From positions 281,501 to 345,500 of the forward strand of contig CAUYUJ010014771.1 of assembly GCA_963575745.1 (NCBI GenBank): 64,000 nucleotides of DNA. The letters are read 5' to 3'. A program made the position numbers and the translations under genes. Positions 31,956 through 40,231 of the stretch are shown here, piece after piece. Under the pieces are notes generated by a model. It saw only the letters and a list, made by a program, of their open reading frames with translations. It had not been told where the DNA came from and made no database searches. The stretch's first letter is position 1. Each line of letters opens with the position of its first letter. This stretch comes from Prorocentrum cordatum (taxonomy: Eukaryota; Sar; Dinophyceae; Prorocentrales; Prorocentraceae).

Positions 31956-32458
31956 GGAGGACGGGAAGGAACATTGGAGTTGGATGATATGTGCGAGGAT
32001 GGATGGGTGAGGACGGAGGACGCATCAGGAGGAGTGCCTTATGTTCCTCCTTCTGTCCTTCTTTGCAGTTCTGCCGAACCCATTTCTAGTGTCGGAGGCC
32101 ACTGCAGGCCTAGGCGCGGGGTCGATCAGTGGTCAAGCCCTCTTCCCTACAAGTACTACAGACCCCCCTGCATGTATTTGCATTGCGGTTGCGAGTATGT
32201 TTGCGATTGCCACGGCGACCGTCAAGTTTTTGCGTGGTGCGCAGGGTCCACGTGTTACCACCAATGCCCTCGCCATTGCGACTGTTGTTTCGATGTATAG
32301 TACCAGCGCTACCATTGCCACTACTACCGTCATTACAATTAAGCCTAGGGGTGCTACGGCTATTGCTCGTTCTAGGGCTACCATTATTGCTGTTACAGTT
32401 GCTGCTGCTGGTGCTATTACGACTGCTACTACTACCACTACTACTATTACTACCACCG

Positions 32459-32514
<56 letters not shown>

Positions 32515-33383
32515 GCTGCGACTGCAACGCTGCGACTACTTCTCCTACAGCGTTCAGTAACACTGCTCCTGCTGCACTATCGCTGCTATTGCTGCTACGG
32601 CGACTGTTATCATACGTACTGTCGTTCCCACTCGTATACTCCGAGCCCTTCTACTGCGACACGTGCACCTGCTACTTTTCACCTTGCATCCTGCTACCGC
32701 ATATCATTGCTGTTGCTGATGCTCCTGCATTGTGCTACTACCGTTGTTCAGTCGATGTGCTGTGCATATGCTGATGCACTTGATCCGACGACAGTTAGTG
32801 TCGATCGCACCCTTTTGGATGACTACCACCGCTATCGCTACACCGCCTGCTGCCACCCATGATGCTATCATAGCTACCGTGATGCTTCTACTGCTTCCGA
32901 GTTCATTGGTTGGGCCGCCGTTGATGAGATGTCATCTCTGAGTCGGGCCAGCCATCTCGTTCGAAAAATACATTCGCACACGGGTCAACACTAAAGTTGC
33001 AATGCTGGTGCCAGCGGTAGAGAGCTCCCGCCCATTCTTGATCTCACCTTTGCCATTGCCCGTCACCCTCTCTCTCGCTCTTTCTCTGTTACCCTCTCTT
33101 TTGTCAACTCCCATCTGCCTCCCAACCCCTCTACCTACGCGAATAAGCCACACCGCGCCCCTACGTCAGAGCGGTCTCGAGCTGGCACCGTGCATTCGAC
33201 AGAGGCCGCACATGCCCTCAAGGCGACCACGCGAGACAACACTAAACTGGCTGGCTTCACTGGTGACCATGGCGTGAGCGTGCGAGGGCGAGAAGTGTAA
33301 TGTGCGCAACATGTATGTGACATGCGTGCGGAATGGAGGAGTGTGGGGGGAGGGAGCCATGGTCGGACCTAGAGGGTTTCAAA
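31956..33383. repeat. Intergenic spacer with (TAC)n microsatellite
   Basis: About 1.4 kb between genes 3 and 4. It contains a degenerate GCT/ACT/TAC triplet region (32280-32640) with a nearly pure (ACT)n core at about 32430-32515. The 273-codon + frame across it (Thr/Ala-rich) is composition-driven. No gene is supported. Confidence 0.65.
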
Positions 33384-34381
33384 TCACGCCTTCGCTCGCT
33401 TAGGAGCGCCGCCCCCACTGCCCACGGAGGCTCTCTTCGGGGTCGGGTCTACTTTAGGAAATGGAGGCCTACACAGCACAGTCCCTTTCTTGATCGGCTT
33501 GGGGTTTGTGAGGTAGGGGATCTCAACAGACAAAAGCGCGCCAGCCTCAGTAGACTTACCATGCGAAACCGTGCCGTTTAGCTGAACTTTCATTTTGCTG
33601 AACTCTAGGTTCGGTTCATCCCCCTCGGGCACGATCCAAAATGGAACCACGAGCTTAGTCTCACCACCATGGTTGAAATCAGTCTTCCGGCTTATGTAGC
33701 AATGCGTGCCGCTTCGATTGCCAAGGATAGACACAACTATGCAGTTGTTGGGTGCTTTAGGGCCGATAGAAACAAGTGGCGTCAGTGGGATCAATATCAC
33801 ACCATGCTTAGGGTAATCGGTCGTCGCGGACACCTTCGAAACAGTCGGCCTCGAGCTGAGAACGTATTCGATGCTCACCTTCGCGTTGTAGGCATACGTA
33901 GCGTTGGTGAGCGCCAGTTTCACCAGAGCCTTCATCTCCTCGTTCGCAATATCTGCATGCTCCTGCAGCGGGTGAGAGGGACGAGGACGCACGCTTGTAG
34001 GATGAGTAGGACGGTGACGCTGAGTGAACCACGAGGGTCCTCTCATTCACATCCTCCTCCTCCTCCTCCTAGTCCTCCTGCTGCTTCTGCTGCTGCTCCT
34101 CCTCCTCAGTATCTTCCTCATCCATTTTCCCCTGGCCTCATCATCCTTCTCTTCCTCCTCCTCATCCTCCTCATCATCCTCCTCCTCTACGTTCGTCCTG
34201 CTCCTCCTGCACATCTGTATCCTCTCCCTCTCGCCCTGTGAGCGTCCAGAGCGGACGCCCCGTCAGCCTCGATGGTCACGTGCTCTGTCTCCATGAGCAC
34301 CTCTGGGGGGCGGCATTGCGAAAATATTGGGACAGTTGAGGGTGATGAGGGGGGTTTGCTAAGATGACGAACGGCAGCCAT
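33384..34381 (-). CDS. Element gene 4, unknown function, GC-AG intron
   Basis: Predicted exons 34235-34381 and 33384-33962 (49 + 192 codons, 241 residues). The second exon alone has no good start. Exon 1 begins with ATG (MAAVRHLSKPPS) and ends ALDAHR. The 272-bp intron starts GCGAGAGG and ends CCCGCTGCAG, and the frame joins in phase 0 to EHADIANEEMKALVKLALTNA. GC donors are known in dinoflagellates. Family not recognised. The protein has a beta-rich middle (HGVILIPLTPLVSIG, CIVVSILGNRSGTHCYIS, TKLVVPFWIVPEG) and a basic tail ending GGGAPKRAKA, a possible nuclear signal. A possible but weak spliced-leader trace (TCTGGCTCA) lies just above the ATG. Confidence 0.55.
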
Positions 34382-34633
34382 TGCGAGGAAGGACGGTGAG
34401 CCAGACCTTGAAGTCGATAAAGGCAGTCATCGTGGGGAGGATCAGGAAGGGAATGGAGAGAAGGGCACGGAGAAAGAAGGTGAGGAATCGGGGTGGCGAT
34501 GGCAACGACGACGGAGTCAAGTTCGGATGTGGGGAAGGCCCCTCTAGAGTAAGAGCAGAGACCCCAACGCTATATCTAGTGGCCTTCGGCCCATCCGCAA
34601 GAGCAGAACCCCCCAGCATTATATATTGGAGAC
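34382..34633. other. Spacer between genes 4 and 5
   Basis: 250 bp. A short ORF reads through it but shows no family features. Confidence 0.35.
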
Positions 34634-34653
34634 GCCAGCCTCATGAGGCTGGC
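34634..34653. terminator. Perfect 20-bp palindrome at 3' end of gene 5
   Basis: GCCAGCCTCATGAGGCTGGC is a perfect inverted repeat with no loop and overlaps the stop codon of gene 5. It could form a cruciform or a 3'-end RNA hairpin. A role in termination is only a guess; eukaryotic Pol II genes do not normally use such signals. Confidence 0.35.
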
Positions 34654-36350
34654 TTTTCCAGGGGCCACCAACAAAAGAAACATGAAAGGGGCCACCAAAC
34701 ATTAATGGAACAAAAACATACATTGGGAGAGGGCGAACTTGTTTTTTTTAACCGATGCGCCTTGTACTCGTCGACCATCTTGGAAACCAGTATCTTGAAC
34801 GGCTTCGGCGTGAACTTGTTGCCCGTGTCCGTCAGCTTCATCACAGTGGCCTCGCCGCCCATGACGTTCTGGATGATGTACTTCCTGGTCTCATCGTCGA
34901 CGGCCTGGATTTTAGCTCCTTGCACGAAGCCCAGTTCGGCACAGCTTTGAAGGCCGTCGTCCTTGAACTCCCTGATCGCGCCAACGCACGGCGCCTTCTC
35001 GTCAAGCTTAGGCTCGTAGTTCCAGGGAGGTGTCAGCTCCTTCGCTGCAGGTGCGATCGCGTACACGTCCTCCAGCAGGGATTGCTGTACCTCCCCCAAG
35101 GTGGCGTAGTGACGTCTCGATCTGCATTTCTTGTTGTGCACTGTCATAACGCATCGGATGTCGAAGTCATGGATCAGCTTCTTCTTCTTACCAATCGTGA
35201 GGCAGGTGATGGTATTCACGAAAGTCCGAGCTGCCTTCATCATGGTAGCTGCTGTGATGCATTGCGGCTTGAGCTTATTCTGAATTGAGAGAACATCAGT
35301 AGACGAAAGAAGTTTGCTCTCGTTGCCCCTGCAGTGCGCCTCGGGCGCTGTCATGCTAGCCTTGATTGTAGCGGTAATGTAATCAACACCTTGAGCGAGT
35401 TGGACGCTGCCGAGTGCTTTCCAGAGGGACCCTGGAATGTGACGTCGGAACTTCAACGAACATGCAAATTCTTGAAGCTCTTTCAAGTATGATGCATTCT
35501 CTCCTCCAGACCACTCCTTGACGTAGAGACTCATGCCTTCGACGTCGCCCTTGAGCTCGGAGTTCGATTTCACCAAGTCCTTGCAGAGCAACTCCCACTT
35601 CGGGTCGGCGTGCATCTTGTAATTCTTTGTGGCAATGCGATGGATGCGCAACAATGTTTGCATCTGTGTTTGAACTTGGCGTGCGTTGTGCGACTGGTTG
35701 CCTGCTTCTTGAAGGAAGCTCGGTAGGTCGGGGCACTCCGCTTCCACCTGGTGGCGGATGATAACCCACGGAATTCCATCTCTCAATGGCGGCCCGTATG
35801 TTGGGCAGTAGCTGATAAGTTTCTCCATCGTCAGTTTCCCGTCCTCGTTCGCGAGGTCCTCGATTGTAGTAGCGCAGTTGCCCAGCACACAACGAAACGT
35901 AGCATTTGTGTGGGAACAACACACCGTCAAGTATCTGAGGTTGTGACGCTCCATGGCAGGCAACATGTCGTCGGACATCTCATGCAATTTCTGTTGAAAC
36001 CTGAGCTGTTCATCGAATTTGCTTGCGTCGGGCGAGACTTCGAAAGCCGTCGCGCCAGCACATTCTTGCATCGAAAATCCTGCCTTCGCGATCTCTTCCA
36101 ATAAAGTATGGACGTCTTGGGCTTCCAGGCCTTGCCCGAATCTGTTATCTCCATGGCATCCGAGGAAACCAGGCTTGACAATTTCAGTGTATGCTAAGTT
36201 GTTGGAAAGAAGCCGATGCACAATATCGTTCGCTGTAGCCTTTTTCTGCTTGTTCGTAATTTCTACATCGCCCATGTTCGAAAGAGTCTTGTTGATATCT
36301 GCAGCGATGGTCGTCAAAGTCGATTTCAAACTGTCGCTAAGGTCCGACAT
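34641..36350 (-). CDS. Element gene 5, unknown function, 569 residues
   Basis: 569 codons from the ATG at 36350 (MSDLSDSLKS); the frame extends further up without a better start. First gene of the leftward cluster. Not recognised as a named family. The N-terminus is helical (DINKTLSNMGDVEITNKQKKATANDIVHRLLSNN). Cys/His residues cluster at about 140-170 (CCSHTNATFRCVLGNC). A central block reads YVKEWSGGENASYLKELQEFACSLKFRRHIPGSLWKALGSVQLA. This resembles a recurring dinoflagellate protein type that I remember as hypothetical, but no search was run. The last 25 residues (CFCSINVWWPLSCFFCWWP) look like intron read-through after MVDEYKAHRL, so the true 3' end may differ. Confidence 0.55.
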   Translation of the reverse strand: MSDLSDSLKSTLTTIAADINKTLSNMGDVEITNKQKKATANDIVHRLLSNNLAYTEIVKPGFLGCHGDNRFGQGLEAQDVHTLLEEIAKAGFSMQECAGATAFEVSPDASKFDEQLRFQQKLHEMSDDMLPAMERHNLRYLTVCCSHTNATFRCVLGNCATTIEDLANEDGKLTMEKLISYCPTYGPPLRDGIPWVIIRHQVEAECPDLPSFLQEAGNQSHNARQVQTQMQTLLRIHRIATKNYKMHADPKWELLCKDLVKSNSELKGDVEGMSLYVKEWSGGENASYLKELQEFACSLKFRRHIPGSLWKALGSVQLAQGVDYITATIKASMTAPEAHCRGNESKLLSSTDVLSIQNKLKPQCITAATMMKAARTFVNTITCLTIGKKKKLIHDFDIRCVMTVHNKKCRSRRHYATLGEVQQSLLEDVYAIAPAAKELTPPWNYEPKLDEKAPCVGAIREFKDDGLQSCAELGFVQGAKIQAVDDETRKYIIQNVMGGEATVMKLTDTGNKFTPKPFKILVSKMVDEYKAHRLKKTSSPSPNVCFCSINVWWPLSCFFCWWPLEKPAS

Positions 36351-36407
36351 GCCTAAGAATATGGTGGTGGCGGCAATTGAGAAACGCGAAATCAAACCCA
36401 ACATCAT

Positions 36408-36425
36408 ACCTCAAACGGCTATGGA
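36408..36425 (-). other. Degenerate spliced-leader relic upstream of gene 5
   Basis: Minus strand TCCATAGCCGTTTGAGGT matches the first 18 nt of the dinoflagellate spliced leader at 13 positions, 57 nt before the gene 5 ATG. Weak alone; supported by the same arrangement at three sibling genes. Confidence 0.4.
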
Positions 36426-36429
36426 ATGG

Positions 36430-36895
36430 CAACAATGATCATGATAGTGGCTTCCGTTACATCGAAACGCAGCCATTTCTATGATGAATCCGTCGGGTTG
36501 GTGGCCAAAAATGTAGCATTGCATAGCAGAAACCATAGCATATCATGCAACAAACCTACTTCGCTATCTCAGCTAACCGTGGTTAGCTATCTGGGTTTGG
36601 GGTATACTTACGCCGCGCGCTAACCTACTTGGGGGGTGGTTGGCTAAGTACCCGAATCAAGTTAGCGGACATAGGGTATTCTGTTTATAATGCTCGCCTA
36701 AATACCCTCCCCTACTTCGCGCAGTTCGCTAAGTGAGCGATCCGAAAAGACGCTGGGGTAATGAGAATAGCACACATACACCTCAGACATAACACTTGCA
36801 ACCTACGAACAACATTGTTGAAAGTCGCTTGAAACATACTTACAACATGTTGCAATCACGCGATCTACTTACCAAGCAGCGCGGGCATCCAAGTA
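36430..36895. repeat. Right subterminal region, TIR and TA duplication
   Basis: Contains inverted copies of the left-end motifs: GCTAACCTACTT (36619-36630) and TGGTTGGCTAAGT (36637-36649), plus GCTAACCGTGGTTAGC, a perfect palindrome at about 36571. The terminal repeat is 36868-36893, followed by TA at 36894-36895. No gene. Confidence 0.7.
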
Positions 36896-38262
36896 CCGGT
36901 TCGAACCCCCCCCCTCGCCGCCGGCAAACGATTCCAGCTCTTCGGGACAGTCGGACAATGGTGGGGATGCTGGGACAGTGGTGGGAACGGCGGTGGTGGG
37001 GGCAGTGGTGCGGGGATTGGGACAGTGGTGCGGACACTGGTGGGGACGGTGGTGGTGGGGACAGTGGCGAGGGGACAGCGGGATAGTGGTGGGGACAGTG
37101 GGACAGTGGTGTGGACCGTAGTGGTGGGGACAGTGGTGAAGGCGGTGGTCGGGACAGTGGTGCGACAGTAGTGCAGTGGGGAAAGTGGCGGGGACAGTGG
37201 GGACAGCGGGACAGTGATGGGGACAGTGGGGGCGGTGGGACAGCACAGTGGGACAGCGGCGGGGACAGTGGGACAGTGGTGGGTAGAGTGGGGACAGTGG
37301 GACAGTGGTGGGGACCGTGGGAAAAGTAGGGAGAGTGGGACCGTGGTGGGACACTGGTGGGGAGAGTGGGGACAGTGAGACACTGGTGGGGGCACTGGTG
37401 AGGACAGCGGGGACAATGGTGGGGACAGTGGGACAGTGGAGGGGACGGTGGTGGTGGGGACTGGTGTGGGGACAGTGGGAATGTGGTGGAAACAATGGGA
37501 CAGTGGTGGTGGGGACAGTGATGAGGGCGGTGGCGAGGACGGCGGTGGGACAATGGGACAGAGGTACAGTGGGAACAGTGGTGGGGACAGTGGGGACAGT
37601 GGTGGGAACAGTGGGACAGCTCAGTGGGACAGCGGCGGGGACAGTGGGACAGTGGGGACTGTGGGACAGTGGTTGGGGCCGTGGGGAAAGTGGGGTGAGT
37701 GGAACCGTGGTTGGAACACTGGTGGGGACAGTGGGGACAGTGCGACAGTGGTGGGGGCACTGGTGGGGACAGTGGGGACGGTGGTGGGAACAGTGGGGAC
37801 AGTGGTGGTGAGGACAGTGGTGCTGGGGACAGCAGTGGGGGATGTGGTGCGGACGGTGGTAGGGACCGGGAGTCGTTTGCTGGCGGTGAGCGTGGGGGGG
37901 AGAGGTTCGAACCGGTAGTGAACCCCGCGGCGGTTTTCTGGGAGGGGGTTCGAACCGGTATATAGTGACCTCCCCCGGTTTTCTGGAGGGGGGGGGGGGG
38001 GTTCGAACCGGTAGTGACCCCCTTCTGGTTTTCAGGGGGGGGGGGGAGGGGTTCGAACCGGTAGTGACCCCCCCGGTTTTACAGAGGGGGGGGGTCGAAT
38101 TAGTAGTGACCCCCTCGGTGGGTCGGTGGGGGGCTTTGCTGGGGGGAAGGGGGGGGGTCCAGCAGGGGGGGGATTTTCGGAGGGGGGGGAACCCTGGGTT
38201 CTGGAGGAAGAGGGGGATCATTTTTCGCAGTGAAGCGGCAGTGGATCACGCTCTCTCGATGA
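36896..38262. repeat. G/C-homopolymer array, right part
   Basis: Continues the array broken by the transposon, starting CCGGTTCGAACCCCCCC. Most of it (36940-37860) is a GGGGACAGTGGTGGGGACAGT minisatellite with variable unit length. Then come five copies of GGTTCGAACCGGTAGTGACC or variants (about 37904, 37951, 38001, 38050, 38094), separated by G runs and CCGGTTTTC. It closes with GGATCACGCTCTCTCGATGA, also seen at 24605 in the left part. Val/Gly- and His/Pro-rich ORFs are artefacts. Confidence 0.8.
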
Positions 38263-38775
38263 TGTGTTATGTTATGTTATGTTATGTTATGTCTGGTATG
38301 CGATGCTATATTGTTTTCTGATGTTTCATGATACGCATTGTTATGTCATGGTATGTTATGTTATGTCGTGCTATGTCTACTATGTTGCGTTATTCGTTTA
38401 TGATATGATAGGACATGTTCTGTGATGTTATGTCATGGTATGTGTTGTAATGGTACTGGCATGTGATGTTCCGTCATGTTATGTCATGGTCGTGTTTCGT
38501 TATGATGTATTATAGTGTGGCATGCTGTGTTCTGTCGTGCTCGTTGCTATGCTCGGTTGGTGTCTTATGATATGCTCTGAACGCTGTGCCATGATATGAC
38601 ATATTCCGCCAAGGAGTGTTATGGTATGTTCATTTATGTCATGGCATGGTATGTTATGTCGTGTTATGTTCTGCAATGTTATGCCATGATGTGCTTCGTG
38701 TTGTTGTATTACGCTGTGCCTGTCATGGTATTGCTATGTTATGTTCTGTCATGTTATGTTGTGTATTGCTGTGTT
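38262..38775 (+). repeat. Degenerate TGTTATG/CATGT repeat tract
   Basis: About 510 bp of 5-bp-like TTATG units with frequent changes (TGTTATGTTATGTTATGTTA at the start). No coding evidence. Confidence 0.75.
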
Positions 38776-38777
38776 TT

Positions 38778-39055
38778 TCGTGTTTGTCGAAGTCGCGAGG
38801 CGGGACTCCCAGGGACTCGGGGACTCTCGGGACAACTGAGGGTCTGGCGGCCGCGGCATGCAGTCGTGTTTGTCGAGGGCGCGAGGCGGGAGTCCCAGGG
38901 ACTATCGGGGACTCTCGGGACAACTTGGTGTCTGGCGGCCGCGGTATGCAGTCGTGTTTGTCGAGGGCGCGAGGCGGGAATCCCAGGGATTCTCGGGGAC
39001 TCGGGACAATTTGGTGTTTGGCGGCCGCGGTATGCGTGGGGTTGGCCGGGGGGTC
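38778..39055 (+). repeat. 87-bp tandem repeat, three copies
   Basis: TCGTGTTTGTCGA starts at 38778, 38865 and 38952, an exact 87-bp period. Each unit carries GGCGGGAxTCCCAGGGA and TCTGGCGGCCGCGG. Since 87 is divisible by three, one frame per strand stays open as a 29-residue repeat. No evidence that it is translated. Confidence 0.85.
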
Positions 39056-39059
39056 TGTT

Positions 39060-40165
39060 TTTGAAATCTAACAACCCCAAGCTGTCGGGTGGGGAGCAGC
39101 ATCGACGACCAGCGGGCGGGGCCCGCTGGGGTCTGAAACACGGTAGGTGATTCTGATTGCGCTTGCATTATTTTGCGGGGTTGGGCTCCCTGGCGCCATC
39201 GGTCGAACGACCTGCAACGCGGGACATGCTGCTGACACGGTCAGCCGCAGCAGAAAATATGGTTTGAGACAGGAGGCGTCGGTGCGCCAGGCGGGCACGC
39301 CTTTAGAGTTTCGGGCCGTTCTTGTGTTGTTGGTGGCAGAAGTGGAGAGATGACGACGAATATGTGCGCAAGATTTATGTAGCACCCCGCATGTGCGAAC
39401 ATGAGTGAGGGGGCGGGCGCGGGGTGTGTCGCGGGTTGGGGCGCCCCTAGAATTGCGATTCGTGTCTTGCTTTTGTTGCACGAGTGACAGGATGACGATT
39501 TAGATGTGCGCAGGATATACAGTTTGGCGTCTGATTCAGAAGGCTTCTTCTAGTCAAGCGCGCTCACTATTCGCAAAGTAACTACTCGCAAATTGCCTGG
39601 GTCCGCCGCGGGGGGATATACGATCTCTTACATCGAGGCAGGCGTTTTTTTCTGACGTACGTTTGCCCCTCCAGCGTCAACAGCAGACAACGTCGAGACT
39701 GGTGGCCCAGATCACTTTAATGATATGCTTCTTGGTCACAGTTTCGGCTGTAGTTGGAAATTCCGAATCGCCATTGCACCTCTGGCTCCCCGCCAAGGGT
39801 CGAGCATGTAACACTTCCTGCTGTGCACAGGTGGAACGTATGCAAGCGGATTGCGCTCCCCTTTGGCCAAATTTTGAAACGTGTCCGACGGCGTTAGACG
39901 AGAGTATTAGGGAATTGGGCTCGGCACGATCCCAACGAGCCATCGAAGTCGCAGCAGTATTATATCACATGCACGCTCTATGATCAGATCGACTTTTGCG
40001 CGTCGCGTGTTCCTGCCAGCCCATTCGGGGGAGAGTGTCGAACTCATTTTTGGAAGGTCTCTAAGGGTCCTTTTGGGGGCACCTTGGGTTGATTGAGGGC
40101 TCCGTGTCCAGTTGGGGTGAGTTTCGCTACGAGGAGGGGGGAGCGCGTAGAGGCGGGGTCCCAGG
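39060..40165. other. Unassigned unique sequence
   Basis: About 1.1 kb. The only protein-like stretch is an ATG-initiated 87-codon frame at 39720-39983. It starts MICFLVTVSAVVGNS, signal-peptide-like, and has six Cys in CNTSCCAQVERMQADC and the segment after it. It may be an exon or chance; nothing else supports it. Confidence 0.3.
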
Positions 40166-40231
40166 AGGGGTGGCTCAAGCCGGCAACTAGTCTGCATCTG
40201 CTGATCCACGAGCCTGTGCGAGGCCGCAGCC

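Larger units (their letters stand above)
24795..36893 (-). mobile_element. 12.1-kb multi-gene DNA transposon candidate
   Basis: An element bounded by perfect 14-bp terminal inverted repeats CTTGGATGCCCGCG (24795-24808; inverted at 36880-36893), extending to 26 bp with three mismatches, and flanked by TA on both sides. Removing the element and one TA restores the array motif (left flank GGTGTCATTA, right flank CCGGTTCGAACC), so this is a clean insertion into the GC array. Both ends share inverted subterminal motifs ACTTAGCCAACCA and AAGTAGGTTAGC. Inside lie five leftward genes: a DDE-transposase-like gene and four of unknown function. The interior is visibly less GC-rich than its flanks. Confidence 0.75.

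Noticed and set aside
32041-32862. 273-codon + strand ORF, Thr/Ala-rich
   Set aside because: Driven by ACT/TAC triplets and lying between leftward genes; no domain.
34394-34407. Fifth spliced-leader relic above gene 4 (TCTGGCTCA)
   Set aside because: Only 8 of 12 positions match and the 5' half of the leader is absent, so it is not counted.
24020-38200. First impression that the two GC arrays are inverted repeats forming the ends of a larger element
   Set aside because: The motif exactly at both junctions shows one array split by an insertion; the true ends are the CTTGGATGCCCGCG repeats inside it.
36840-38221. Long His/Pro/Cys- and Val/Gly-rich ORFs up to 450 codons
   Set aside because: They are translations of the GACAGTGG minisatellite and G runs on either strand.
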